From: Acidobacteriota bacterium
Lineage (GTDB): Bacteria > Acidobacteriota > Terriglobia > Terriglobales > Acidobacteriaceae
Direction: 5' to 3'
NCBI GenBank assembly: GCA_021780415.1
Contig: JAJXYW010000051.1
Span: forward strand, 1-8,293
DNA: 8,293 nucleotides
The notes beneath the pieces are model-generated. The model made no database searches. It saw only the letters and a list, made by a program, of their open reading frames with translations, and was not told where the DNA came from. Below are positions 1-5,563 of the stretch, in pieces. Position 1 is the first letter of the stretch; every line of letters starts with the position of its first letter. The position numbers and the translations under genes were made by a program.

Positions 1-382
1 TCTTGGAGGTGAGAAGGCGGGCGTCGTCGATGCCGCGGTTGGTGGCGGCGTCGATCTCTTCGACGTCGAAGGAAGATGACTCCTCGAAGATGGAGTTTTC
101 CTGGCGCGAGGCGGAGGAGATCTCGCGGCAGTTGACGCAGATGCGGCAAGGCTCATTGGTGGGGCGTTCGGGAGTGCCTACGGGCGTGCTGCAATTGAGG
201 GCTGCTGCGAGGATGCGAGCAATGGTGGTCTTGCCGATGCCGCGATGACCCGAGAAGATGTAGCCGTGTGCAATGCGGCTTTGCGCAAGCGCGTTGAGCA
301 GGGTGCGGGTGACGTGATCCTGCCCGATGACGTCGGAGAAGAGCTGGGGGCGGTACTTGCGGGCTAAGACTTGGTAGGCCAT
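1..382 (-). CDS. dnaX: DNA polymerase III subunit gamma/tau, N-terminal part (3' end outside window)
   Basis: This is the first 127 codons of DnaX, the AAA+ clamp-loader subunit of the replicative polymerase, which uses ATP to load the beta clamp. The start is ATG at 382-380, giving MAYQVLARKYRP, the typical DnaX opening. Visible motifs are the Walker A loop GHRGIGKT (residues 45-52), a zinc module at C64, C79, C82 and C85 (NC...PCRICVNC), and the conserved EIDAATNRGIDD stretch (109-120) that precedes Walker B. Spacing between the first and second zinc cysteines is about six residues longer than in E. coli DnaX (recalled sequence). The reading frame is open to the window edge, so Walker B, the sensor motifs and the tau region lie outside. 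There is no Shine-Dalgarno before the ATG; see the TACAAT hexamer upstream. Identification is secure. Confidence 0.95.
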   Translation of the reverse strand, partial: MAYQVLARKYRPQLFSDVIGQDHVTRTLLNALAQSRIAHGYIFSGHRGIGKTTIARILAAALNCSTPVGTPERPTNEPCRICVNCREISSASRQENSIFEESSSFDVEEIDAATNRGIDDARLLTSK

Positions 383-393
383 CGACAGGGTTG

Positions 394-399
394 ATTGTA
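394..399 (-). promoter_or_regulatory. Possible -10 hexamer of dnaX
   Basis: The minus strand reads TACAAT here, 5 of 6 matches to TATAAT, with 11 nt between it and the dnaX ATG. Initiation from it would leave a leader of only about five nucleotides. No clear TTGACA-like -35 lies 16-18 bp upstream. Assignment is by pattern only. Confidence 0.35.
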
Positions 400-475
400 G
401 CGCTCGAGGGTGTGGAGAGGGTCGGTCGGCGGCTCGGAGGCGAGATAATGCGCGCGGGTTGGTGGTGGTAGAGAA

Positions 476-506
476 GCAGATTCCTCCGCTGCGCTGCGGA
501 ATGACA
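476..506. repeat. REP-like palindromic element
   Basis: The core at 485-500 is a 16-nt near-perfect palindrome (TCCGC, TGCGCT, GCGGA) with one T:T mismatch. It is flanked by ATTCC (480-484) and GGAAT (498-502), so the arms can also pair in a second register. Read on the minus strand it has the form TGTCATTCCG ... GGAATCTG. From memory this matches a family of dispersed intergenic palindromes, GTCATTC...GAATCT, found in many bacterial genomes. It lies just upstream of dnaX and directly abuts the hexanucleotide array. Copy number in this genome cannot be judged from one window. Confidence 0.6.
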
Positions 507-511
507 ACCAA

Positions 512-601
512 AAAGGCAAAGGCAAAGGCAAAGGCAAAGGCAGAGGCAACGGCAAAGGCAGAGGCAGAGGCAGAGGCAACGGCAACGGCAGAGGCAACGG
601 C
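512..601. repeat. Hexanucleotide tandem repeat, 15 units
   Basis: There are fifteen uninterrupted 6-bp units of the forms AAAGGC, AGAGGC and AACGGC. In order (A, G, C naming the variant) they are A A A A A G C A G G G C C G C. All change is confined to positions 2 and 3 of the unit; the leading A and trailing GGC never vary. A degenerate tail continues to about 650 (AACGAC, AACGGC, AATGGT, then AAGGCAACGGC). The array sits between the SET gene stop and dnaX and would encode Lys-Ala or Pro-Leu strings if read, but no frame has a credible start or conserved protein. It is best treated as a non-coding microsatellite in the 383-694 gene-free stretch. Confidence 0.85.
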
Positions 602-694
602 GAAGATCAGGGCAACGACAACGGCAATGGTCGCGACCCAAGGCAACGGCCAATGCGATGTACAGGGTCGAGGGATTTTCTTATTAGGGCTGAG

Positions 695-1177
695 TTACTT
701 TGTTGCGCTGCGGGCCTTTTTGCGGGCGGCTTTGCGGGCCTGGCGTTTGACTTCGTCTTCCGAGAACATGGTGCCGCGGCAGTGCGGGGCGTTGCAGTAG
801 CAGTCGGCTGTATCGTCGTCGGAGTCGTAGAGGTGGTATTCGTAGACGAGCTCTTCGTTGGCGGCGATGTTGCGGATGGCGCGGATGTAGATGCGGCCAC
901 CTTCTTCCTCGGTCTCGCAGTTGGGGTTGCAGGAATGGTTGATGAACATAGCGGTGCCGAAGCCGTCGATGACGTCGGTGGAGCCGCCGAAGCCGAAGAG
1001 ATAGGTGACGGGGCGGTCGGCGTAACGCTCGTCGGCAAGCTCTTTGGAGATGCGGGGGCCATCGTACTCGAGGACGCGGCGGCCGCGGGGGATGGGGTCG
1101 AGGGTGTAACAGCCGGCGGCGTGGATGGACGAGGATCGGATGAGGAGGCGGGGAGTGGCGGTGGTGCGACGTGGCAT
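695..1177 (-). CDS. Small SET-domain lysine methyltransferase-like protein with post-SET zinc site and basic tail
   Basis: The protein has 160 aa. SET proteins transfer a methyl group from S-adenosylmethionine to lysine side chains. The SET domain spans about residues 11-116. It starts with the LLIRSS..HAAGCYTLDPIPRG strand region and contains the signature NHSCNPNCE (80-88), which forms part of the cofactor/knot site, and EELVYEY (109-114 region), which carries the catalytic tyrosine. A post-SET motif CYCNAPHCRGTM follows, so C87, C126, C128 and C133 can form the usual zinc cluster. Residues 143-160 are a Lys/Arg/Ala tail resembling bacterial H1-like tails. The substrate cannot be deduced. 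The ATG at 1177 is the only sensible start, since the domain begins about ten residues later; no Shine-Dalgarno is seen. All key motifs are intact, so it is probably active. It is transcribed toward dnaX but separated from it by the repeat region. Confidence 0.85.
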   Translation of the reverse strand: MPRRTTATPRLLIRSSSIHAAGCYTLDPIPRGRRVLEYDGPRISKELADERYADRPVTYLFGFGGSTDVIDGFGTAMFINHSCNPNCETEEEGGRIYIRAIRNIAANEELVYEYHLYDSDDDTADCYCNAPHCRGTMFSEDEVKRQARKAARKKARSATK

Positions 1178-1184
1178 GGGGTGG

Positions 1185-1190
1185 AGTGTA
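1185..1190 (-). promoter_or_regulatory. Possible -10 hexamer close to the SET gene start
   Basis: The minus strand reads TACACT, followed by seven nucleotides and the ATG at 1177. This is the geometry expected of a leaderless transcript. There is no purine-rich Shine-Dalgarno between the hexamer and the ATG, only CCACCCC. Confidence 0.3.
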
Positions 1191-1200
1191 GCAGAAGGCA

Positions 1201-1240
1201 GTGGGTAAGGAGTAGTGAGTAAGGAGTAGTGGGAGTAGTG
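1201..1240. repeat. 14-bp tandem repeat in intergenic spacer
   Basis: GTGGGTAAGGAGTA (1201-1214) is followed directly by GTGAGTAAGGAGTA (1215-1228), one mismatch apart, then by a shortened third copy GTGGGAGTAGTG (1229-1240). It lies in the 110-bp region between the divergent SET and TPR genes. The GTAGTG/GAGTAG flavour recurs more weakly before the minus-strand gene starting at 2736 (2746-2763). It is likely a slippage product; any role is unknown. Confidence 0.7.
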
Positions 1241-1275
1241 AAGGAAGGGGGCTATCGCGGCGGGGCGGTGTGTCG

Positions 1276-1281
1276 TCTAAT
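1276..1281 (+). promoter_or_regulatory. Possible -10 hexamer close to the TPR gene start
   Basis: TCTAAT matches TATAAT at 5 of 6 positions and ends six nucleotides before the ATG at 1288. No -35-like element is seen 17 bp upstream. It favours ATG 1288 as the start and suggests a leaderless mRNA. Confidence 0.35.
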
Positions 1282-1287
1282 AGGGGT

Positions 1288-2154
1288 ATGCGGTTGATGC
1301 GGGTGTTGGGACGATTGGGTTTGGTGAGTGTCGGGCTGGGGCTGATGCTGGCGGCGCATGCGGCGCGGGCGCAGGGTGGCTGTACGTTTACCGATGAGAA
1401 GACGGGTAAGACGGTGTTCTGGCCGGATTGCCAGCCTCCAGATGAGGCGAAGAGTGCTGCGGCGAAGGGTGATACGACCAAGCCCGGGACGGCGGCGCCT
1501 GCAACGAATCCTGTAGCTCCTGCGCCCGCGAGCAGCCCGGCGAAGAGCTTTCCGTTCCCGGGGCAGACGCCTGCGGTAACGCCGGGCGCTCCGGGTGCGG
1601 CGACGGGACAGAAGGCTGCGGGGAGTTCGGGTGCGGCGGACAAGTTTCCGTTCCCGGAGTCAGACTCGGGGGGGAGTGCCAAGGGCGGCGGTGGCGGGGC
1701 GCCAGCGTCTTCGTCGAGTGGCGGGCCGCTGCAGGATGCGGGGAGCTCGGGGAGTAGTTCGAGTGACAACTCGGGGGACGACCCCACGGCTGGACCGCTG
1801 GGGGATACGGACCCGGCGGCCAGGGCGGCGGAGGCTCGCAGGGCGGCGCGGAAGAAGAAGGGAATTGACTTCCACCAGACGATGGACCAGCGCGAGGCGG
1901 AGGATTTGAGGGTGGCGTCGTTCTACCAGACGACGGGCGACTACCGGGGAGCGTATGAGCGGGCTACCGATGCGGTGTCGCTGGCCGATGACGATGCGGC
2001 GGCGCATCTGGCTGTGGCCGAGGCGGCGCGGCGGCTGGGTAAGCTGGATGAAGCGGAGAAGGAGTATAAGAAGTGCCTGTCGATGGACCCGGTGCCGAAG
2101 GTGCGGAAGGTCGCGGAATCGGCGCTGAAGCAGATGACCGCAGGCTCACTGTAG
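1288..2154 (+). CDS. Secreted TPR-repeat protein with low-complexity linker
   Basis: The protein has 288 aa and is exported. An Arg-containing n-region and hydrophobic core (residues 9-23) end in a signal peptidase I site ARA^Q (after residue 28). A short mature head with C32 and C48 follows. Residues about 52-180 are a long Ala/Pro/Gly/Ser linker containing two FPFP motifs (88-91 and 120-123) and a Gly run. An Arg/Lys patch (184-191) leads into an alpha-helical part with about two TPR units (206-234 and 238-268; GDYRGAYERA and GKLDEAEKEY are typical). TPRs usually mediate protein contacts, so an adaptor role in the periplasm is inferred; no enzyme motif is seen. GTG 1270 is an alternative start in frame, but the codons it adds are unlike the rest of the gene. 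ATG 1297 is a further option, with GGGG ten nt upstream. The gene converges on the 191-aa gene with a 6-bp gap, too short for a dedicated terminator hairpin. Confidence 0.8.
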   Translation: MRLMRVLGRLGLVSVGLGLMLAAHAARAQGGCTFTDEKTGKTVFWPDCQPPDEAKSAAAKGDTTKPGTAAPATNPVAPAPASSPAKSFPFPGQTPAVTPGAPGAATGQKAAGSSGAADKFPFPESDSGGSAKGGGGGAPASSSSGGPLQDAGSSGSSSSDNSGDDPTAGPLGDTDPAARAAEARRAARKKKGIDFHQTMDQREAEDLRVASFYQTTGDYRGAYERATDAVSLADDDAAAHLAVAEAARRLGKLDEAEKEYKKCLSMDPVPKVRKVAESALKQMTAGSL

Positions 2155-2160
2155 GGGCAG

Positions 2161-2736
2161 CTACTTGAAGGGCCGGGTGAGGAAGGCTGGCGGCCCGGTG
2201 GGGAGCGGGCGGGGGAGCGGCTTGGTGCGGCCGGTTTTGGCGGGCTTGGACGTGGATTTGGCTGCGGCTTTGGTGCGGGGGGATTTTGAGGACTTGGGAT
2301 TGGGCGTGTCGTCGGCGGTGGCGGCGGCGATCTCTTCGGTGAGGTCTTCTTCCACGTTGAGGTACTTGCGCAGGTAACGGAGCGGCTCTTCGGAGAGGGC
2401 CATCTCGCGGAGGTGGTAGCGCCAGGCGTCGCGGCGGGCGGAGCGGCGGATGTAGGCGCTGCGCTCGACCGTCTTGATGGTGCCGTCGGGGGAGGGGCGC
2501 TTGAAGGTCTGGGCTGGGACGCTGAAGGTGATCTCCTCGCCAGCCTTCCAGAAGGCGTTGGCAAAGTCGTGGGAGAAGAGCAGGGCGTAGTAGCGGCGTT
2601 GCTGGTCGAGGAGGGTGAGTGCGGCTTCGGCGCTTATCCAGGGGAGGCCGAGGCGGGTGGTGTACCAGCGGCGAAACTCGAAGCCGTTGGCGCGGGCTCG
2701 GCCTACAACGATGGTGAGGAGTTCGAGGCGGGTCAT
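2161..2736 (-). CDS. Conserved-looking hypothetical protein, 191 aa, probably in the ccmF-ccmH transcript
   Basis: I do not recognise a family. The first 140 residues look like a soluble mixed alpha/beta domain rich in Arg, Trp and Tyr (FRRWYTTRLGLPW at 21-33, DAWRYHLREMAL at 103-114, EEPLRYLRKYLNVEEDL at 116-132). There is no signal peptide or membrane segment. Residues 143-191 form a Lys/Pro/Thr/Ser-rich, probably disordered basic tail. Codon use matches the neighbours, and the ATG at 2736 follows the ccmH stop by 36 bp on the same strand, so cotranscription is likely. That proximity does not prove a role in cytochrome c maturation. No Shine-Dalgarno precedes the start. The basic tail hints at nucleic acid or membrane surface contact, which is speculation. 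Confidence 0.75.
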   Translation of the reverse strand: MTRLELLTIVVGRARANGFEFRRWYTTRLGLPWISAEAALTLLDQQRRYYALLFSHDFANAFWKAGEEITFSVPAQTFKRPSPDGTIKTVERSAYIRRSARRDAWRYHLREMALSEEPLRYLRKYLNVEEDLTEEIAAATADDTPNPKSSKSPRTKAAAKSTSKPAKTGRTKPLPRPLPTGPPAFLTRPFK

Positions 2737-2743
2737 GAGGCAG

Positions 2744-2749
2744 AGGGTA
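2744..2749 (-). promoter_or_regulatory. Weak -10-like hexamer close to the 191-aa gene start
   Basis: The minus strand reads TACCCT, seven nucleotides before the ATG at 2736. A second TACACT lies at 2758-2763. The match is weak and the gene may be read mainly from the ccm promoter. It is listed because the spacing repeats that seen before the SET and hpnK-like genes. Confidence 0.2.
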
Positions 2750-2772
2750 GTGGATAGAGTGTAGCGGAAAAA

Positions 2773-3243
2773 CTACTCGCCGTATTTGGTTTCGTTGCGG
2801 ATGCGCTCGCGGAGGGCTTCGGCGTCGGGGACGGGGGCGTCGGGGCTGGAGCCCAGGCGGTCGTGGCGGCGCTTCCAGTAACGGAGGAGCAGCAGGACCA
2901 GCGCGATGCCGAGCAGGAGGAAGGCGAAGGGGCCGATCCAGGCTACGTCGTCAAAGCCGCCGCGTACGGGTTCGGCCAGGACCGTGGGCCCGTACTTGAC
3001 GGTGAAGAACTTGAAGATTTCAGCGTCGGAGGCGCCTGCATCCATCTGGGCATGGAGGTCGGCGATCTCTGCGGTGGAGCTGGTGCAGCCGACGTGGTTG
3101 CACTCGAGCAGGATCTCGGCGCAGCCGCAGGTGCACATGAGGTCGTGGCCGAGGCGCTCGAAGCGGCTGGAGGGGGAGCTGGCACCGAGCATGGTGAAGG
3201 CGACAACGACGACGAGGATGAGTTGGGCGGCGCGCTTATACAT
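2773..3243 (-). CDS. ccmH: Cytochrome c-type biogenesis protein CcmH/CycL/NrfF-like, variant cysteine motif
   Basis: The protein has 156 aa, the usual length of a stand-alone CcmH. CcmH is a membrane-anchored periplasmic thiol protein that keeps the CXXCH cysteines of apocytochrome c reduced and works with CcmF in haem attachment. An N-terminal hydrophobic segment (7-22) is followed by the periplasmic domain (about 25-100), a membrane helix (103-121) and a charged cytoplasmic tail. The usual LRCxxCQ motif is replaced by LMCTCGC (C37, C39, C41), followed by CNHVGC (C48, C53). Five cysteines and H50 therefore sit in 17 residues. The rest of the domain is typical (AEIADLHAQMDAGASDAEIFKFF, YGPTVLAEP). 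The ATG at 3243 overlaps the ccmF stop by 8 bp, implying translational coupling. The family call is firm; the redox chemistry of this variant is open. Confidence 0.88.
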   Translation of the reverse strand: MYKRAAQLILVVVVAFTMLGASSPSSRFERLGHDLMCTCGCAEILLECNHVGCTSSTAEIADLHAQMDAGASDAEIFKFFTVKYGPTVLAEPVRGGFDDVAWIGPFAFLLLGIALVLLLLRYWKRRHDRLGSSPDAPVPDAEALRERIRNETKYGE

Positions 3244-5374
3244 GGGGCCCCTCGGGGGCGTTCATGGGAATGGTGCCACGGGTGAGGCCTCCGCCAAGAA
3301 CCGCATTGGGTAAGAGCGGTTCGGGGACTTCGACGCGGCGGGTGGAGGGTTTTAGCGGAGGGACCAGGGCGATGAAGGTCCCGAAGATCACGATGACGAC
3401 GCCGACCCAGATCCAGTTCACGAGCGGGTTGATGAAGAACTTGATGATGGGACGGTCGTTGTCCGGGTTGGTGCCCTCGAAGACGACATAGAGGTCGTTC
3501 GCCAGGGTGGAGTGAATGGCGACGATGGTGGAGGGTTGGGCGTGATCGGTGTTGACGAAGTAGACGCGGCGCTCAGGGGCGAGGCGGGTGATCTTGCTAC
3601 CGTTGTGGTAGACGTCGAGGAGCGCGAACTGCGAGTCGTAGTTGGGGTTGGAGTCCTCGGAGTAGCTTTGGCAGACGATCTTGTAGCCATCAAGGCTGAT
3701 GGAGTCGCCGAAGCTCATCTCGGATTCCTTGGACTGGTTGAAGGCGGAGCCGGCCAGACCGATGAACATGATGACGACGCCGAAGTGGATGAGATAACCG
3801 CCGTAACGCCGGGTGTTGCGGCGGGTGAGAAGGACGGTGGACTCGACGAGGTTCTTGCCGGTCTGGGTGCTGACGACGTGTGCGCCGCGAAGGAACTCGG
3901 CGAGGATGGCCGTGATGACGCCGACGCCGAGCGAGATGCAGACCAGTGCGTAGATGTTGGAGACGACGGAGCCATCGGCCTGGACGTCGGCGGACCAGGG
4001 ACGGACGCCTGCGATCATCAGCACGATGGTGGTGACGATAATTGCGATGCAGGGAAGGACGAAGTTGCGGCGGATGGCGCGGAGCGAGGTGGAACGCCAC
4101 GCCAGCAGCGGGCCGACGCCGGTGAGGAAGAGAAGGAAGAGTCCGATGGGAACGGAGACGCGGTTGTAGAAGGGCGCGCCCATGGTGACCTTCGAGCCTT
4201 GAACGAACTCGGAGAGCACGGGGAAGAGGGTTCCCCAGAGAACGGTGAAGCAGGCGGCGAGAAGGACGAGGTTGTTGAAGAGGAAGGAACTCTCGCGGGA
4301 GACCAGCGACTCGAGGTGGTTTTCGGCGCGGAGGTGGTCGCGGTTATAGAGGAAGGTGAAGAGGCAGACGGCGAGGACCAGGACCAGGAACCAGACGAAC
4401 CAGGTGCCAATGGAGCTCTCCGCAAAGGCGTGGACCGAACTGACCAGGCCGGAGCGCGTGAGCAGCGTTCCGAGGATGGTGAGGATGAAGGTGATGAAGA
4501 TGAGCCAGACGTTCCAGGCCTTCATCATGCCGCGCTTCTCCTGCATCATGACGGAATGGAGGAAAGCAGTGCCGGTGAGCCAGGGCATGAGCGAGGCGTT
4601 TTCGACCGGGTCCCAGCCCCAGTAGCCGCCCCAGCCGAGCACAGCGTAAGCCCAATGCATGCCGAGGATGATGCCGCAGGTGAGGAAGAGCCAGGCGACC
4701 ATGGTCCAGCGGCGGGTGATGGCAATCCACTTCTCACCGGGGTAGCGCATCATGAGGGCGCCGAGAGCGAAGGCGAAGGGGACCGCGAAGCCGACGTAGC
4801 CGAGGTAGAGCATGGGCGGGTGAATGACCATCTCGGCGTACTGGAGGAGGGGATTGAGTCCGAAGCCATCTGAGGGCCCGATGCCGCCGGGAACGATGGC
4901 GAAGGGCTGCGCGACGAAGACCACGAGGAGAAGGAAGAAGACCTGCACGGCCGAGAGGATGGTGGAGGCGTAGGCGTGGAGGGTGATGTCGGATTTGTGG
5001 CGGAGGCGGAGGACGAAGCCGTAGGCGGCGAGGAGCCAGGCCCAGAGCAACAGCGAGCCCTCCTGGCCCGCCCAGATGGAGGAGAACTTGTAGAACCCGG
5101 GAAGGGCGATGCTGCTGTGGTGGAGGACGTAGTCGACGGAGAAGTCGTTTGTGAAGAAGGCCCAGATCAGGGCGAAGGCAGCGGACGAGACGGCGATGAA
5201 GCTGGCCACGCCGGCGCGGCGGGCGGTCTCACGGATGCGTTCGGGGGCGACAGCCAAGGCTCGGCCGCGAGCGATGGCCCACAGCGAAAGGGTGCCCGCC
5301 AGAAGCGTGTAGACGGACAGTACCAGTGCCAGGAGGAGGGAGACGCTGCCGAAGAACGGCATGGGGTGAGACAT
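3236..5374 (-). CDS. ccmF: Haem lyase CcmF, cytochrome c maturation System I
   Basis: The protein has 712 aa and is a polytopic inner-membrane protein that takes haem from holo-CcmE and, with CcmH, attaches it to CXXCH sites of apocytochromes in the periplasm. About 14-15 hydrophobic helices can be seen. The signature WWD segment is W248-L266 (WGGYWGWDPVEN core). Candidate haem-ligand histidines are H185 (IHPPMLY) and H315 (SVHAF) beside the WWD domain, and H530 (GGYLIHFG) near the C-terminal part. HHSS (85-88) and WAGQEGSLLLW (101-111) are also conserved family blocks. A periplasmic domain lies at about 545-645, before the last helix (652-672). The protein is longer than E. coli CcmF (647 aa, recalled), partly through a 40-residue cytoplasmic tail. 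The start at 5374 is supported by a GAAGGAAG ribosome binding site; M5 is the only close alternative. It is first in the ccmF-ccmH unit. No ccmE or ccmA-D lies upstream, so the rest of the pathway must be elsewhere. Confidence 0.95.
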   Translation of the reverse strand: MSHPMPFFGSVSLLLALVLSVYTLLAGTLSLWAIARGRALAVAPERIRETARRAGVASFIAVSSAAFALIWAFFTNDFSVDYVLHHSSIALPGFYKFSSIWAGQEGSLLLWAWLLAAYGFVLRLRHKSDITLHAYASTILSAVQVFFLLLVVFVAQPFAIVPGGIGPSDGFGLNPLLQYAEMVIHPPMLYLGYVGFAVPFAFALGALMMRYPGEKWIAITRRWTMVAWLFLTCGIILGMHWAYAVLGWGGYWGWDPVENASLMPWLTGTAFLHSVMMQEKRGMMKAWNVWLIFITFILTILGTLLTRSGLVSSVHAFAESSIGTWFVWFLVLVLAVCLFTFLYNRDHLRAENHLESLVSRESSFLFNNLVLLAACFTVLWGTLFPVLSEFVQGSKVTMGAPFYNRVSVPIGLFLLFLTGVGPLLAWRSTSLRAIRRNFVLPCIAIIVTTIVLMIAGVRPWSADVQADGSVVSNIYALVCISLGVGVITAILAEFLRGAHVVSTQTGKNLVESTVLLTRRNTRRYGGYLIHFGVVIMFIGLAGSAFNQSKESEMSFGDSISLDGYKIVCQSYSEDSNPNYDSQFALLDVYHNGSKITRLAPERRVYFVNTDHAQPSTIVAIHSTLANDLYVVFEGTNPDNDRPIIKFFINPLVNWIWVGVVIVIFGTFIALVPPLKPSTRRVEVPEPLLPNAVLGGGLTRGTIPMNAPEGPHV

Positions 5375-5383
5375 TCGTGGACA

Positions 5384-5391
5384 CTTCCTTC
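5384..5391 (-). promoter_or_regulatory. Ribosome binding site of ccmF
   Basis: The minus strand reads GAAGGAAG, ending 9 nt before the ATG at 5374. It is one of only two well-placed Shine-Dalgarno sequences in the window and decides for the first of the two nearby ATGs. Confidence 0.6.
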
Positions 5392-5488
5392 AGGGACTAT
5401 TCTCTCAGAATCGAGGCACGCGTGGAGCAGACTGCATGAAATGCCAAACAAGCCCAGTGACAGGATAGGGGTTTAGCAGAGGATAGCC

Positions 5489-5504
5489 CGTGACTGTCGT
5501 CACA
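5489..5504. promoter_or_regulatory. CRP/FNR-family-like operator in the divergent ccmF / hpnK region
   Basis: The sequence CGTGA-CTGTCG-TCACA matches the CRP consensus TGTGA-N6-TCACA at 9 of 10 defined positions. The perfect inverted arms are GTGAC and GTCAC. Its centre (5496.5) is 67 bp upstream of the hpnK-like ATG and 122 bp upstream of the ccmF ATG, so either or both could be controlled. Members of the CRP/FNR superfamily often regulate respiratory genes; which protein would bind here is unknown. In the rest of this 189-bp intergenic region I see only weak promoter-like sequences. Confidence 0.45.
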
Positions 5505-5551
5505 AATGGGAGCGTTGAGCGATTCGGGAGCGACTGACGGGAGCGCCCCGA

Positions 5552-5557
5552 TAGAAT
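5552..5557 (+). promoter_or_regulatory. Possible -10 hexamer of the hpnK-bshA unit, leaderless geometry
   Basis: TAGAAT (5 of 6 matches to TATAAT) ends six nucleotides before the ATG at 5564. A GGAGG at 5559-5563 touches the ATG with no spacer, so it cannot act as a normal Shine-Dalgarno for this start. No good -35 is found at 17 bp; CTGACG at 5533-5538 is too close. Confidence 0.4.
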
Positions 5558-5563
5558 CGGAGG

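Noticed and set aside
364..597. Minus-strand open frame encoding a Pro-Leu polymer
   Set aside because: The Pro-Leu run is the direct translation of the GCCTTT-type hexamer, and the frame overlaps the true dnaX start out of frame.
512..601. CRISPR array or VNTR-coded surface protein
   Set aside because: The units are 6 bp with no spacers, so it is not CRISPR. No frame gives a start with a credible protein.
153..653. Minus-strand open frame of 166 codons rich in Cys/Leu/Arg across the hexamer repeat
   Set aside because: It is the repeat read in one frame, running into the dnaX coding region in the wrong frame; it has no domain and no start signal.
459..800. Plus-strand open frame with Lys-Ala/Glu-Ala repeats, superficially H1-like
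   Set aside because: It begins inside the repeat region and reads through the SET gene antisense; the tail has no protein-like character.
684..1787. Minus-strand open frame of 367 codons
   Set aside because: It is antisense to the TPR gene and out of frame with the SET gene, both of which have clear domains; the content is Pro/Arg/His-rich shadow sequence.
2155..2160. Bidirectional terminator between the convergent TPR and 191-aa genes
   Set aside because: Only 6 bp separate the two genes and no hairpin with a T-run is visible across the junction.
3512..4873. Plus-strand open frame of 453 codons, very rich in Asp/Glu/Gly
   Set aside because: It lies fully antisense to ccmF, whose motifs are unmistakable. 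The acidic composition is the usual mirror of a hydrophobic G+C-rich gene.
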